A stretch of 64,000 nt of DNA from Alitabrizicola rongguiensis (GCF_021491355.1 NZ_JAKENF010000002.1:868001-932000), one strand, 5' to 3'; shown: positions 8,674 through 17,759, counted from the stretch's first letter. The notes: generated by a model not told the origin, from the sequence alone. A program made the numbers and translations.

Positions 8674-8707
8674 GTTGAACGACAGCCTGTCCGTGCTATC
8701 GTTCAAC
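8674..8707. promoter_or_regulatory. Inverted repeat over the arsR-type promoter
   Basis: Perfect 9-base arms GTTGAACGA (8674-8682) and TCGTTCAAC (8699-8707) end 3 bp before the ArsR-family start codon. TTGAAC (8675) and TATCGT (8697), spaced 16 bp, could be the -35 and -10 boxes, so the repeat would span the promoter. This fits self-repression by the ArsR protein and would place the transcript start within a few bases of the ATG. Confidence 0.6.
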
Positions 8708-8710
8708 ATT

Positions 8711-9097
8711 ATGGTTGAATCAGAATCGCTCCAACTCGATACGCTGTTCAACGCCTTGGGTGATCCGACGCGGCGCGGCATGCTGCGCCAGTTGGCCGAG
8801 CGCGAACGAACAGTCACCGAACTCGCCGCGCCCTACGACATGTCGCTGGCGGCGGCCTCTCGCCACGTCAAGGTTCTGGAAAGTGCCGGCCTGATCCGCC
8901 GCGAAGTGCGCTGGCGCACCCATTACTGCCGACTGAATGCCGAACCGCTCTCAGCTGCGCAGAATTGGCTTGCCTTCTATCAACGCTTCTGGACCGACCG
9001 TCTCGACCTGCTCGATCAGATCCTGCGCGAGGAAGACGCAAGACCCCAACCACCCGCGTCCCCAAGTCCGAACCCGAAACCCGGAGAAAAGACATGA
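8711..9097 (+). CDS. ArsR/SmtB-family winged-helix repressor
   Basis: A 128-residue winged-helix protein: FNALGDPTRRGMLRQLAERE leads into the recognition helices TVTELAAPYDMSLAAASRHVKVLESAGLI and the wing REVRWRTHYC. No metal-binding ELCVCDL motif is present, so it is not a classical arsenic or zinc sensor. The reading frame continues upstream, but family members start MVE just as at 8711. It overlaps the SRPBCC gene by ATGA. ArsR-SRPBCC pairs are common in proteobacteria; the ligand is usually unknown. A perfect inverted repeat over its promoter suggests autorepression. Confidence 0.88.
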   Translation: MVESESLQLDTLFNALGDPTRRGMLRQLAERERTVTELAAPYDMSLAAASRHVKVLESAGLIRREVRWRTHYCRLNAEPLSAAQNWLAFYQRFWTDRLDLLDQILREEDARPQPPASPSPNPKPGEKT

Positions 9098-9627
9098 CCC
9101 GACTCGCCGAACGCAGCCCCTACGGCACGCTCATTGAACCCACCACGTTCCGCATTGAACGGCGCCTGCCCGGCCCGATCGAGCGGGTCTGGTCCTACCT
9201 GACTGACAGCGACCTGCGGCAGCTCTGGCTCGCCTCGGGCAAAATGGAACTCAAGGTCGGCGCGCCCTTCGAACTCGTCTGGCGGAACGACCGCCTGACC
9301 GACGATCCCGGCCAGCGCCCCGAGGAGTTCGGTGAAGAGCATCGGATGGCAAGCCGGATCCTTCTGGTCGATCCTCCGCGCAAGCTGGTCTTTTCGTGGT
9401 TCGAGACCGGGGAGGTGACGATTGAACTCGTCCCAGACGGTGAGGACGTGCTCCTGACCCTGACGCATCGCCGCCTCTCCGGTCGTTCGGGCCTCCTGAG
9501 CGTTTCTGCCGGCTGGCACGCGCATCTCGATGTTCTGATGGCCCGCCTGAATGGCGTTCCCTTCGGCACCTTCTGGGACAAGTGGCGGGCGCTGAAGGAA
9601 GAGTATACCTGCCGCATTCCCGAATAG
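9094..9627 (+). CDS. SRPBCC-domain (AHSA1-type) protein
   Basis: A 177-residue protein with the START/Bet v1-like fold signature of AHSA1 proteins: IERRLPGPIERVWSYLTD near the N-terminus, then LWLASG, and the last helix region HAHLDVLMARLNG. These proteins bind hydrophobic ligands in a deep pocket. The start ATG overlaps the stop codon of the ArsR gene, so the pair is translated together and the SRPBCC protein may bind the inducing ligand or act on it. A strong hairpin follows. No specific ligand can be read from the sequence. Confidence 0.82.
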   Translation: MTRLAERSPYGTLIEPTTFRIERRLPGPIERVWSYLTDSDLRQLWLASGKMELKVGAPFELVWRNDRLTDDPGQRPEEFGEEHRMASRILLVDPPRKLVFSWFETGEVTIELVPDGEDVLLTLTHRRLSGRSGLLSVSAGWHAHLDVLMARLNGVPFGTFWDKWRALKEEYTCRIPE

Positions 9628-9633
9628 GGTCTT

Positions 9634-9666
9634 GCCGGGGCGGGTGCCACGTACCCTCGCCCCGGC
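9634..9666 (+). terminator. Hairpin after the ArsR-SRPBCC operon
   Basis: Nine-base arms GCCGGGGCG (9634-9642) and CGCCCCGGC (9658-9666) with extra inner pairing (GGGT/ACCC). It starts 6 bp after the stop codon. The tail TGCTTC is only weakly T-rich. Confidence 0.55.
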
Positions 9667-9794
9667 TGCTTCAAGTGCCAGACGCAAGCTATACGGCTTC
9701 CAGACGCTTTCCTGTCGCGCTTTTCCCCGCTATCCCATGGCGTTAACCCCGATTCCGAGCAGCCTGCCGGATCAGGGCGTCAGGGAGCCCCAGA

Positions 9795-10499
9795 ATGACC
9801 GTCCATATCGGTGCGAAACCCGGCGACATCGCCGAAACCGTCCTCCTGCCGGGCGACCCTTACCGTGCGCGGTGGGCGGCCGAAACCTTTCTCAAGGACG
9901 CAAGGCTGGTCAACGAGGTGCGCGGCATGCTTGGCTTTACCGGCACCTGGAAAGGCCGTCCGGTCACGATCCACGGCACCGGTATGGGCATGCCGTCGCT
10001 CTCGATCTACGTCAACGAACTGATCCGCGACTATGGCGCAAAGACCCTGATCCGCATCGGTTCTGCCGGCGGAATGCAGGAGCATGTGAAGGTCCGCGAC
10101 GTGGTGCTGGCCATGTCGGCCTCGACCCTTTCCACCCCGTCGCGCGGCATTTTCCGCGAGCTGAACTTCGCCCCCACGGCGGATTTCGGGCTGCTCAAGG
10201 CCGCGTGGGAGGCGGGCAGCGGCACTGGCGTTGGCCTGCATGCCGGCACCATATACTCCTCAGACGTGTTCTACGACGAACGCCCCGATCTGAATGAACA
10301 ATTGCGCCGCCATGGTGTGCTCTGCGTCGAGATGGAAGCGGCCGAGCTCTACACGCTCGCCGCCCGCTACAACCGCCGCGCCCTGGCCGTACTGACCATT
10401 TCCGACCACCTTCTCACGCACGAAGCGCTGCCCGCCGCCGACAGGGAGAAAAGCTTCGGCGACATGGTCGAGATCGCGCTCACCGCCGCATTTGCCTGA
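9795..10499 (+). CDS. deoD: Purine-nucleoside phosphorylase, DeoD type
   Basis: A 234-residue hexameric-type purine nucleoside phosphorylase that cleaves purine (deoxy)ribonucleosides with phosphate in the salvage pathway. It shows the usual start [22 protein letters not shown], the phosphate-site region [18 protein letters not shown], the base and ribose contact VEMEAAELY, and the catalytic aspartate in SDHLLT. Length equals that of the E. coli enzyme. It precedes an aldo/keto reductase by 76 bp on the same strand and may share its transcript. Confidence 0.95.
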   Translation: MTVHIGAKPGDIAETVLLPGDPYRARWAAETFLKDARLVNEVRGMLGFTGTWKGRPVTIHGTGMGMPSLSIYVNELIRDYGAKTLIRIGSAGGMQEHVKVRDVVLAMSASTLSTPSRGIFRELNFAPTADFGLLKAAWEAGSGTGVGLHAGTIYSSDVFYDERPDLNEQLRRHGVLCVEMEAAELYTLAARYNRRALAVLTISDHLLTHEALPAADREKSFGDMVEIALTAAFA

Positions 10500-10575
10500 G
10501 GACCGGCGCTTTCGCCCTTGACCAGATCGATTCGCGGACGTTTGCTCGGCTCCCCCCAAGGACAAGGAGCAGGAC

Positions 10576-11553
10576 ATGCGCAAACGGCGACTGGGTGCAG
10601 GCGGACCCGAGGTTTCGGCGATCGGTCTTGGCTGCATGAGCTTTGGCGGCATCTTCGGCCCCACGACCGAGGCAGAGAGCTTTGCCTGCCTTGATGCCGC
10701 GCTCGACCACGGCATCGACTTCCTCGACACCGCCAACATCTACGGCAGCGGCGTCTCTGAAACCGTGATGGGCCGCTGGCTGGCCTCGCGCAAACCGCAG
10801 GTGGTGATCGCGACAAAGGCCTCGATCGTGCGCGGAGGCGGTTTCGACAATTCCGAGGCCCACCTGCGCGCGGAACTAGAGGGCTCGCTCAAGCGCCTGG
10901 GCGTGGACCGGGTGGAGCTGTTCTACATCCATCGCCGCGAGCAGGCCCGGCCGATCGAAGAGGTGGTTGAGACACTTAAATCCCTGATAAAAGAAGGAAA
11001 GATCGGCGGATACGGTCTGTCCGAAATCTCCCCCACGACGCTGCGCCGGGCCCATGCTGTCCATCCCTGCATGGCCGTGCAGAACGAATACTCGCTATGG
11101 ACACGCCTGCCCGAACTTGGCCTGATCCGCACCTGCGCCGAACTGAGTGTGGCCTTCGTGCCCTTCTCTCCCCTCGCCCGCGGTGCGCTCGGAACGCCGA
11201 TGGCTGATCCGGCGGCGTTCGCAAAGGACGATTTCCGCGCAACGATCCCGCGCTTCCATGACCCCAACTGGTCCGAGAACCGTAAGCGCATCGCCGCCTT
11301 TTCCACATTCTGCGCCGCGCGCGGGTGGTCGGTTCCAGCCGCTGCCCTGGCATGGATCCTGGATCGCGGTGACCACCTGATCCCGATCCCCGGCACGCGG
11401 ACGGCAGATCATCTGGCCGCCTGGGCCGGCGCCGATCGAATTCGCCTGACCGAGTCCGACCGCATCGAGATCGACCGGCTGTTGCCCGTGGGTTGGGCAC
11501 ATGGCGACCGCTATGGCGACGACCAAGCCGCCAATGTCGAGCGCTACTGCTGA
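10576..11553 (+). CDS. Aldo/keto reductase
   Basis: A 325-residue NADPH-dependent aldo/keto reductase. The catalytic tetrad is visible as D and Y in DTANIYGSG, K in ATKAS and H in FYIHRRE; GLGCMSFGG near the N-terminus and IPIPGTRTADHL near the C-terminus are family marks for cofactor binding. It resembles the AKR13/YakC group. The substrate is unknown. AGGAGC precedes the ATG. It ends 3 bp from the convergent chaC gene. Confidence 0.9.
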   Translation: MRKRRLGAGGPEVSAIGLGCMSFGGIFGPTTEAESFACLDAALDHGIDFLDTANIYGSGVSETVMGRWLASRKPQVVIATKASIVRGGGFDNSEAHLRAELEGSLKRLGVDRVELFYIHRREQARPIEEVVETLKSLIKEGKIGGYGLSEISPTTLRRAHAVHPCMAVQNEYSLWTRLPELGLIRTCAELSVAFVPFSPLARGALGTPMADPAAFAKDDFRATIPRFHDPNWSENRKRIAAFSTFCAARGWSVPAAALAWILDRGDHLIPIPGTRTADHLAAWAGADRIRLTESDRIEIDRLLPVGWAHGDRYGDDQAANVERYC

Positions 11554-11556
11554 GGC

Positions 11557-12273
11557 TCAGACCTCCTCGGCTCGCCCATGCGGCGGGCCGTGGTGAATGG
11601 CAACGATTTCCTCTGCAACCAGCGCCTGCAGCTTCCACAGATAGGCGTCATGGATGCCGAGTTGTTCCAGATGCTCGACGGTGTTGCGCAAATAGGCTGC
11701 TCCACTCCCGACATGGCCGCAGGCCCGCGCCAGCCGGGCGGCCTGGCCCTCGATCGGCAGATGAATGTAATAGGGATCGCGGCGAGGCACACAGTAGAAG
11801 GCCAGAGCAGGAAAACGCTCGGCGCCGTCGCGCACGGTCAACCAGCGAACCGAAGGCATATCCTCGTGATAGGCGACTTCGCGTTCGAACAGGCGCAGCA
11901 TCCGACCAAGCCGGTCGTCTTCTGGCATCCTGTAGGCGACGCCATTGCACGACCCGCCCTGTTCCAGCGCCAGCATCAGGCCGGGCTGTTCCGGACTGGC
12001 ACGCCAGCGATCAATATCCAGACAGAACGATCGTCGCCAGCCATGCGCCACCACGCGACGTGCCTCGACATGCTCGAAGGCAGGTTTCCAGATGAGCGAG
12101 CCGTAGGCGAAGACGCGGAAAGGCTGACCGTCAATCTGCTTCAGAAAGGACCGAGCAAAGGCTTCCCGCTCCCCCGGCGTCAACTCGACAAGGCTCTTGT
12201 CGGGGCCGGGATCGACTTCCTCGCGCTCGACCCGCGCGACAAGGTCTTCGGTCAGGGAAAGCTGGCGCGGCAT
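11557..12273 (-). CDS. chaC: ChaC-type gamma-glutamylcyclotransferase
   Basis: A 238-residue protein of the ChaC family, which degrades glutathione to 5-oxoproline and Cys-Gly. The substrate-loop motif FAYGSLIWKP, the arginine-rich HGWRRSFCLDI stretch and the later FEREVAYHED with candidate catalytic glutamates are all present. Length is close to E. coli ChaC with a short N-terminal extension. It is followed 34 bp upstream on the same strand by two small zinc-ribbon membrane genes, which read toward it and may form an operon with it. Confidence 0.88.
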   Translation of the reverse strand: MPRQLSLTEDLVARVEREEVDPGPDKSLVELTPGEREAFARSFLKQIDGQPFRVFAYGSLIWKPAFEHVEARRVVAHGWRRSFCLDIDRWRASPEQPGLMLALEQGGSCNGVAYRMPEDDRLGRMLRLFEREVAYHEDMPSVRWLTVRDGAERFPALAFYCVPRRDPYYIHLPIEGQAARLARACGHVGSGAAYLRNTVEHLEQLGIHDAYLWKLQALVAEEIVAIHHGPPHGRAEEV

Positions 12274-12307
12274 GATGCGACAAGCCTCGCGCCGTGCTGC
12301 ACGGCTG

Positions 12308-12514
12308 TCAATCTTCGGCAGATGGTTTCAGGCAATCGCGCGGTGCCTTTCCGGGCGGCAGATCGATTTCCGCGCCGCAGGCGGCGCAGCGCCAGTGGTT
12401 CGGCGCCACGGTCCGGTCGAGACGCCAAAGACAACCGCGGGTCAGCGACGAATTACGCCGCATAAGCCAGAGGGCAAGAAAGACCGCGATGAGGCCGAGT
12501 GGCAGTAGGAACAT
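12308..12514 (-). CDS. Small membrane protein with C-terminal zinc-ribbon-like motif
   Basis: A 68-residue protein: one N-terminal transmembrane helix (MFLLPLGLIAVFLALWLM), then SLTRGCLW, WRCAACGAE and a final PRDCL. The four cysteines suggest a small metal-binding ribbon on one side of the membrane. An earlier in-frame ATG (12541) would add nine residues. The neighbour at 12557-13036 ends with the same SLTR-x-C-x-W, W-x-C-x2-C, P-x2-CL pattern, so the two are paralogues. No known function. Confidence 0.6.
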   Translation of the reverse strand: MFLLPLGLIAVFLALWLMRRNSSLTRGCLWRLDRTVAPNHWRCAACGAEIDLPPGKAPRDCLKPSAED

Positions 12515-12556
12515 GCGGCAGAAGTGCCCGGAGAAAGACAACCATGCAAGGGCAAC

Positions 12557-13036
12557 TCAGGCAGTGCGCAGGCAGATGCCAGGCGAGACCTCATGTTCGG
12601 TTGTGCAAGTTGCGCTGCAACGTGTGCAGAACCATTCGGTTCCGGTTCCGTCCGCCGCAGCCTGAAGCTGCTTCCAGGCACATCGCCGGGTAAGGGACGT
12701 CGCAAAGCTCCGGCCAGGTTCGGCATACTTTCGGGTCTTTATCCGCACCTTGCCGGGCGCGCCCCGCGGCGCCTTCGCGACCGAGGCCGCCACCGCATGC
12801 CCAACCCGTGCGGGCGCAGGCGGCGCCTTGGCGACCGTGTGCCGGTCAAGCCCCCACCGAGCGAGGCGCATCAGGCCCCAACTGAGCAATATCACACCGA
12901 ACAGGGCAATGGCCTGATCCTGTGCATTATCGAGACCAAGCGCATAGATGAATCCGGTCAGCCCGCTTTGCTCGTGCTGCTGATCGGCAACCACGATCCA
13001 ACGGGACCCTTCCGCAACATGCTTTTCGTCTGCCAT
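12557..13036 (-). CDS. Membrane protein with C-terminal zinc-ribbon-like motif
   Basis: A 159-residue protein with one transmembrane segment (about 45-60, AIALFGVILLSWGLMRLARWG), an alanine-, proline- and arginine-rich linker, and a C-terminal cysteine module SLTRRCAW ... WFCTRCSA ... PGICL. The cysteine module matches the C-terminus of the downstream gene, although the rest differs. I start at MADEKHVAEG (13036); a GTG two codons upstream is also possible. It is transcribed toward the smaller paralogue and chaC. Function unknown. Confidence 0.6.
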   Translation of the reverse strand: MADEKHVAEGSRWIVVADQQHEQSGLTGFIYALGLDNAQDQAIALFGVILLSWGLMRLARWGLDRHTVAKAPPAPARVGHAVAASVAKAPRGAPGKVRIKTRKYAEPGRSFATSLTRRCAWKQLQAAADGTGTEWFCTRCSATCTTEHEVSPGICLRTA

Positions 13037-13110
13037 GGTCACACCATGCCCAAGAAATCAGACCCGTATTGCATGACGATAGGGCCAAACTGTGTCGAAA
13101 TCAGTGGCAA

Positions 13111-13878
13111 TCAGACAGCGCTGAACCCATTGTCCACGAAAAGCTGTGCCCCATTCACGAATTCGGCGTCATCCGAAGCGAGATACAGGGCCGCCCTCGC
13201 AATATCCTCGGGACGACCCATCCGACCTTGCGCAGCCCGGATCGCTTCTTCCGATACGTCTACGCCCAAGGCCCGAAGCTCCCGCACTTCGCGCAAGCCA
13301 TGTGGAGTCTCGATGAAGCCCGGACAGACGGCATTGCAGCGGATGCCACGGTCACGGAATTCGACGGCGATGGCACGGGTGAACATGTGGCACGCGCCCT
13401 TCGTCGCGTCGTAGAGTACCTCCATCGGCGTGGCATAGACGGCCGAGATCGACGAGGTGCAGACGATCGAACCTCCCCCCGCCTCCAGCATGTGGGGAAG
13501 AACGGCCCTGGTCATGAGATACATCGACTTCACGTTGACATCGAAGAGAAAGTCCCAGTCCGCCTCCTCGGTCTCGAGGAACGGCTTGATGACGATGGTG
13601 CCGGCATGGTTGAAAAGCACCGTCACCGGACCAAGTGCCGCCACCACCTTTGCGACTGCCGCCCTGACCTCGGCCCCATCGGCGACATTCGCCCCGGCGA
13701 AGACAACGCGATGCCCCGCCGCGACCAGTTCCGCCGCCAGCGCTTCGCCCCGCGTGACGTCGCGGTCGATGATGCCAACAGCGGCCCCTTCCTGCGCGAA
13801 GAGCCGTACCGCAGCTGCCCCGCAGCCCCCGGCACCACCGGATACGATCGCCACCTTGCCCGCCAGCCGTTGTGCCAT
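13111..13878 (-). CDS. Short-chain dehydrogenase/reductase (SDR)
   Basis: A 255-residue classical SDR with the cofactor motif in the variant form SGGAGGCG near residues 12-19, the NAG motif in FNHAGTI, the active-site YDATKGA (Y-x3-K) and the serine in TSSISA. GFIETPHG is typical of the region after the active site. Aspartate IIDRD after strand beta 2 suggests NAD(H) preference. The ATG at 13878 sits behind a near-perfect AAGGAGGTG ribosome binding site, so the longer in-frame start at 13953 can be excluded. The substrate is unknown. It stands alone, well apart from the sdh operon. Confidence 0.9.
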   Translation of the reverse strand: MAQRLAGKVAIVSGGAGGCGAAAVRLFAQEGAAVGIIDRDVTRGEALAAELVAAGHRVVFAGANVADGAEVRAAVAKVVAALGPVTVLFNHAGTIVIKPFLETEEADWDFLFDVNVKSMYLMTRAVLPHMLEAGGGSIVCTSSISAVYATPMEVLYDATKGACHMFTRAIAVEFRDRGIRCNAVCPGFIETPHGLREVRELRALGVDVSEEAIRAAQGRMGRPEDIARAALYLASDDAEFVNGAQLFVDNGFSAV

Positions 13879-14141
13879 GATGCACCTCCTTGTCCGAAGC
13901 CAGCCTAGCAGCAGGAAAAGGCCCGCATCAACGAGCCCTTGAATACCGGACAAATCCAGACGTTGCGGATCGTTCCCGGGCTATCCGGACGATGACATCG
14001 CTTACCCAGACGATCGATGCTCGCCTGCAGCGGCCGCCAGCCTGTCTTGGTCTTGCGATGCGGCGGGGTGGCCGGATCCCACTCTGCCATGGCGCAATAC
14101 CGGCCCCCGCGGTCACCGGAGTGGCCCCGGGATCGGGCGGA

Positions 14142-14921
14142 TCAGACGATCCGCTCGACCATCATCTTCTTGATCTCGGCAATCGCCTTGGCCGGGTTCA
14201 GCCCCTTCGGGCAGGTCTTGGCGCAGTTCATGATCGTGTGGCAGCGGTAAAGCTTGAACGGATCCTCAAGGTTGTCGAGCCGTTCGCCCGTCGCTTCGTC
14301 GCGGCTGTCGATGATCCAGCGATAGGCATGAAGCAGCGCCGCCGGGCCAAGATACTTGTCGCCGTTCCACCAATAGCTCGGGCAGGAGGTGGAGCAGGAG
14401 GCGCACATGACGCACTCGTACAGCCCGTCGAGTTTCTTGCGATCCTCGATCGACTGCCGCCATTCCTTCTCGGGGCGGTTCGTCTTGGTTTCAAGCCAGG
14501 GCATGATCGAGGCATGCTGGGCATAGAAATGGGTCAGATCGGGGATCAGGTCCTTGATCACCGGCATGTGCGGCAGCGGATAGATCTTCACGTCGCCCTT
14601 GATCTCGTCGAGACCATAGATGCAGGCAAGCGTATTGATCCCGTCGATGTTCATCGCGCAAGAGCCGCAAATCCCCTCGCGGCAGGACCGGCGGAAGGTC
14701 AGGGTCGGATCGACCTCGTTCTTGATCTTGATGAGCGCGTCCAGAACCATCGGACCGCACTTGTCCATGTCGAGGAAATAGGTGTCGACCCGCGGATTTT
14801 CACCGTCATCGGGGTTCCAGCGATAGATGTGGAAGGCGCGCACGTTCTTCGCACCCGTGGGCTTCGGCCAGGTCTTGCCGGTGCGGACCTTGGAGTTCTT
14901 GGGAAGCGTGAACTGGACCAT
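14142..14921 (-). CDS. sdhB: Succinate dehydrogenase iron-sulfur subunit
   Basis: A 259-residue SdhB that carries electrons from SdhA to ubiquinone. The [2Fe-2S] ligands are in [16 protein letters not shown], and the [4Fe-4S] and [3Fe-4S] ligands are in [16 protein letters not shown] and [17 protein letters not shown]. All expected cysteines are present and length is normal. It is the last gene of the sdhCDA operon but is separated from sdhA by three lipoprotein genes. Confidence 0.97.
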   Translation of the reverse strand: MVQFTLPKNSKVRTGKTWPKPTGAKNVRAFHIYRWNPDDGENPRVDTYFLDMDKCGPMVLDALIKIKNEVDPTLTFRRSCREGICGSCAMNIDGINTLACIYGLDEIKGDVKIYPLPHMPVIKDLIPDLTHFYAQHASIMPWLETKTNRPEKEWRQSIEDRKKLDGLYECVMCASCSTSCPSYWWNGDKYLGPAALLHAYRWIIDSRDEATGERLDNLEDPFKLYRCHTIMNCAKTCPKGLNPAKAIAEIKKMMVERIV

Positions 14922-14924
14922 CTC

Positions 14925-15284
14925 TTACCCTTTCAGTTCCGGGCGTTTCGCGAACGGTGTGACCGGCGGCTGGCCGGATCTGCGGATCACACAGTCATTA
15001 TACTGCTGAGCGGGGTTCACCCGCGATGCCACAGGGACAGTGGTCGACACGGCAACGCCGGTGCCGCCCCAACCGCCATAGCCGGGGCCACCGTCCCAGC
15101 CCCAGCCGCCATAGCCGGTGCCAACCCCGAAGGTGACAGACGAGTTGCCGGTATTGCCGGACAGCACCTGCTGCACACACTGCGCCTCGGCCAGTTCGAC
15201 CGGAACGGGCTTGGGCGGCGCGCATCCTGCCAGGGCGGCAGCGGCACCGATCGCTGAAGAGGTGATGGCGGATGTTAGGCGCAA
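14925..15284 (-). CDS. Lipoprotein with glycine/tyrosine-rich segment, inside the sdh operon
   Basis: A 119-residue lipoprotein. I place the start at a TTG (15284), preceded by GAGG at good spacing; the protein then begins MRLTSAITSSAIGAAAALAG with lipobox LAGC. The mature part has a Gly/Tyr/Trp-rich low-complexity run (GTGYGGWGWDGGPGYGGWGG) and two further cysteines (QCVQQV, DCVIRR). It ends 3 bp before sdhB and begins 7 bp after the next lipoprotein gene, so it is part of the operon. Function unknown. An ATG start at 15341 would destroy the signal peptide. Confidence 0.7.
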   Translation of the reverse strand: MRLTSAITSSAIGAAAALAGCAPPKPVPVELAEAQCVQQVLSGNTGNSSVTFGVGTGYGGWGWDGGPGYGGWGGTGVAVSTTVPVASRVNPAQQYNDCVIRRSGQPPVTPFAKRPELKG

Positions 15285-15291
15285 GATGACC

Positions 15292-15612
15292 TCACAATTC
15301 CGGAACCCCGAAGCCGAGCCCGTCGATGCAGGAAATGACATTCGGGCGCGAAATGATCTGGCGCACGATCTCGACCGTCTCGCGGTTGACGGGGTTTGCC
15401 TCGTTCGCCGAAAGCGTCTTCACCTCTTCCTGGCTGGTATAGGTCATGGCACAGACCGCGATGTACTTGGCCGAGCTGGCAGGAGCTGCCGTGGTGACAA
15501 CCTGAATCAAGACCTTTTCGGCCGTCTCGACTTCCGCCTTGTCGGATGACTTGCCTCCGACACAGGCGGCGAGGGGAAGAAGCAGCGACAGCAGGATGGC
15601 AAGGCGCTTCAA
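15292..15612 (-). CDS. Small lipoprotein inside the sdh operon (Cx40C type)
   Basis: A 106-residue lipoprotein with signal [17 protein letters not shown] and lipobox LAAC. The mature domain has two cysteines exactly 41 residues apart (AVC ... ISC) with the closing motif TVEIVRQIISRPNVISC. The upstream lipoprotein has the same spacing and a similar closing motif, so the two are diverged tandem copies. Its start overlaps the stop of that gene by 4 bp. No family is recognised. Its place between sdhA and sdhB suggests co-expression with complex II, though it would be periplasmic. Confidence 0.75.
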   Translation of the reverse strand: MKRLAILLSLLLPLAACVGGKSSDKAEVETAEKVLIQVVTTAAPASSAKYIAVCAMTYTSQEEVKTLSANEANPVNRETVEIVRQIISRPNVISCIDGLGFGVPEL

Positions 15613-15941
15613 TTTGCCACCGCCGCTTTTGGCAGGGCCTGCAGACAGGCCGCAACTGGCTTTCTCTGCGCGACTTCCTTGACCGTGATGACATGGTCCT
15701 GCGTCAGCTTGCCTTGGTACGAAGTCCCGAACTTGACGACCTCCAGCGGTTTCATCCCCTTGACCACGCAGGCAGCAGCCTGATCGGCTGGAATGTCAGG
15801 CCGCTCGCCCGTCATCACCCGCGACACACCATCAAGCGCCTCGGTCCGCGAACCGCCATAGATCCCGGCCCCAACCGCGATGCAGCCGCTCTGGCTGAAC
15901 AAGGCAAGACCCAAAGCCGCCAGGCGGATCATCAACATCAA
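15609..15941 (-). CDS. Small lipoprotein inside the sdh operon (Cx40C type)
   Basis: A 110-residue lipoprotein (signal up to LFSQSGC, lipobox QSGC) with two cysteines 41 residues apart (AAAC ... VAAC) and the closing motif [17 protein letters not shown], matching the next gene. It overlaps the sdhA stop codon by 4 bp and the following lipoprotein by 4 bp, so translation is coupled. ATG codons at 15941 and 15938 are both possible. Function unknown. Confidence 0.75.
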   Translation of the reverse strand: MMLMIRLAALGLALFSQSGCIAVGAGIYGGSRTEALDGVSRVMTGERPDIPADQAAACVVKGMKPLEVVKFGTSYQGKLTQDHVITVKEVAQRKPVAACLQALPKAAVAN

Positions 15942-17746
15942 TACACCCTGGCTTTAGGCGCGATCTTCTTGAGTGAGATCCCGCCTTCGTCTTCCTTGGT
16001 CAATGGTTCCAGATGCACCGGGCGGTAGGCGAGCTTTACATGATCGCCCTCGATCCAGGCCAGCGAATGCTTTCGCCAGTTTGCGTCGTCGCGGTTCGGA
16101 TAGTCCTCGTGGGCGTGAGCGCCGCGGCTTTCCTTCCGTGCCTCGGCCGCCACGATGGTAGCCAGCGCGTTCGGCATGAGGTTGGTGAGTTCCAGCGTCT
16201 CCATCAGGTCCGAGTTCCAGACAAGGCTGCGGTCGGTGACCTGGATGTCGCCCATCTTGGCGGCGATTGCCTCCATCTTCTTCACACCTTCGGCCAGCGT
16301 CTTGTCGGTGCGGAACACCGCCGCATCGGCCTGCATCGTGCGCTGCATCTCAAGCCGCAGGTCCGCCGTGGGCGTGCCGCCCTTGGCATTGCGCAACGTG
16401 TCGAAACGGTCGAAGGCCTTGTCCACGCCGGCCTTGTTCAGCGGGTGGTTCGGCGCGCCGGGCGTCAGGATTTCGCCCGCGCGGATTGCCGCAGCGCGGC
16501 CAAAGACCACGAGGTCGATGAGGCTGTTCGACCCGAGCCGGTTCGCTCCGTGAACACTGGCGCAGCCGGCCTCGCCCACGGCCATCAGGCCGGGGAAGAT
16601 CGCATCGGGGTTGTCGGCGGTCGGGTTCAGCACCTCACCCCAGTAGTTCGTCGGAATGCCGCCCATGTTGTAGTGTACGGTCGGCAGGACCGGGATCGGC
16701 TCCTTCGTCAGGTCCACACCCGCGAAGATCCGCGCGCTTTCCGAGATGCCGGGCAGCCGCAGCTCCAGCGTCTCTTTCGGCAGGTGGTTCAGGTGCAGGT
16801 GGATGTGGTCCTTGTGCTCACCCACGCCGCGGCCTTCGCGGATTTCGAGCGTCATGCAGCGTGAAACCACGTCGCGGCTGGCAAGGTCCTTGTAGGTGGG
16901 GGCATAGCGCTCCATGAACCGCTCGCCGTTCGAGTTGGTCAGGTAGCCACCCTCGCCGCGTGCGCCTTCGGTGATTAGGCAACCCGAGCCGTAGATGCCG
17001 GTCGGGTGGAACTGGACGAACTCCATGTCCTGCAGCGGCAGGCCGGCGCGGGCCACCATCCCGCCGCCGTCACCGGTGCAGGTATGGGCCGAGGTCGCGC
17101 TGAAATAGGCCCGGCCATAGCCACCCGTCGCGAGCACCACCATCTTGGCCGAGAAGACATGCATCGTGCCGTCGTCAAGCTTCCACGCGACGACGCCGAC
17201 GCAACGCTTGCCGTCCTCGGACAGGATCAGGTCGAGCGCGAAGTATTCGATGTAGAACTCGGCGTTGTTCTTGAGGCTCTGACCATAAAGCGTGTGCAGG
17301 ATGGCGTGGCCGGTGCGGTCGGCGGCGGCGCAGGTGCGCTGCACGGGCGGGCCTTCGCCGAATTCGGTCGTGTGGCCGCCGAAGGGCCGCTGGTAGATCT
17401 TGCCCTGCTCGGTGCGGCTAAAGGGCACGCCGTAATGCTCAAGCTCGTAAACCGCCTTGGGGGCCTCGCGGGCGAGGTATTCCATCGCGTCGGTGTCACC
17501 CAGCCAGTCCGACCCCTTCACGGTATCGTACATGTGCCACTGCCAACTGTCGGGGCCCATGTTGCCCAGGCTCGCCGCGATGCCGCCCTGCGCGGCGACA
17601 GTGTGCGAGCGGGTCGGGAAGACCTTGGTGATGCAGGCCGTGCGCAGGCCCTGCTCGGCCATGCCGAGCGTCGCGCGCAGGCCCGCGCCACCGGCGCCGA
17701 CGACCACGACGTCATAGACATGCGTCTCGTAAGGGTAAGCAGCCAT
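15938..17746 (-). CDS. sdhA: Succinate dehydrogenase flavoprotein subunit
   Basis: A 602-residue flavoprotein that oxidises succinate to fumarate. The FAD-binding motif [12 protein letters not shown] is near the N-terminus, the histidine that covalently binds FAD lies in [10 protein letters not shown], and the substrate region [12 protein letters not shown] and the conserved [19 protein letters not shown] follow. Length is normal. The start [17 protein letters not shown] (17746) is chosen over an in-frame upstream ATG because it matches family length. It is third in sdhCDA; its stop overlaps the first embedded lipoprotein gene. Confidence 0.97.
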   Translation of the reverse strand: MAAYPYETHVYDVVVVGAGGAGLRATLGMAEQGLRTACITKVFPTRSHTVAAQGGIAASLGNMGPDSWQWHMYDTVKGSDWLGDTDAMEYLAREAPKAVYELEHYGVPFSRTEQGKIYQRPFGGHTTEFGEGPPVQRTCAAADRTGHAILHTLYGQSLKNNAEFYIEYFALDLILSEDGKRCVGVVAWKLDDGTMHVFSAKMVVLATGGYGRAYFSATSAHTCTGDGGGMVARAGLPLQDMEFVQFHPTGIYGSGCLITEGARGEGGYLTNSNGERFMERYAPTYKDLASRDVVSRCMTLEIREGRGVGEHKDHIHLHLNHLPKETLELRLPGISESARIFAGVDLTKEPIPVLPTVHYNMGGIPTNYWGEVLNPTADNPDAIFPGLMAVGEAGCASVHGANRLGSNSLIDLVVFGRAAAIRAGEILTPGAPNHPLNKAGVDKAFDRFDTLRNAKGGTPTADLRLEMQRTMQADAAVFRTDKTLAEGVKKMEAIAAKMGDIQVTDRSLVWNSDLMETLELTNLMPNALATIVAAEARKESRGAHAHEDYPNRDDANWRKHSLAWIEGDHVKLAYRPVHLEPLTKEDEGGISLKKIAPKARVY

Positions 17747-17759
17747 TTCGTTTCTTCCT

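Noticed and set aside
12524-13414. Plus-strand ORF of 296 codons
   Set aside because: It crosses several minus-strand genes with better start sites and domains; no family pattern in this frame.
13879-14141. Small ORFs between the SDR gene and sdhB
   Set aside because: No ribosome binding sites and no recognisable protein pattern; left as a 263-bp intergenic region.
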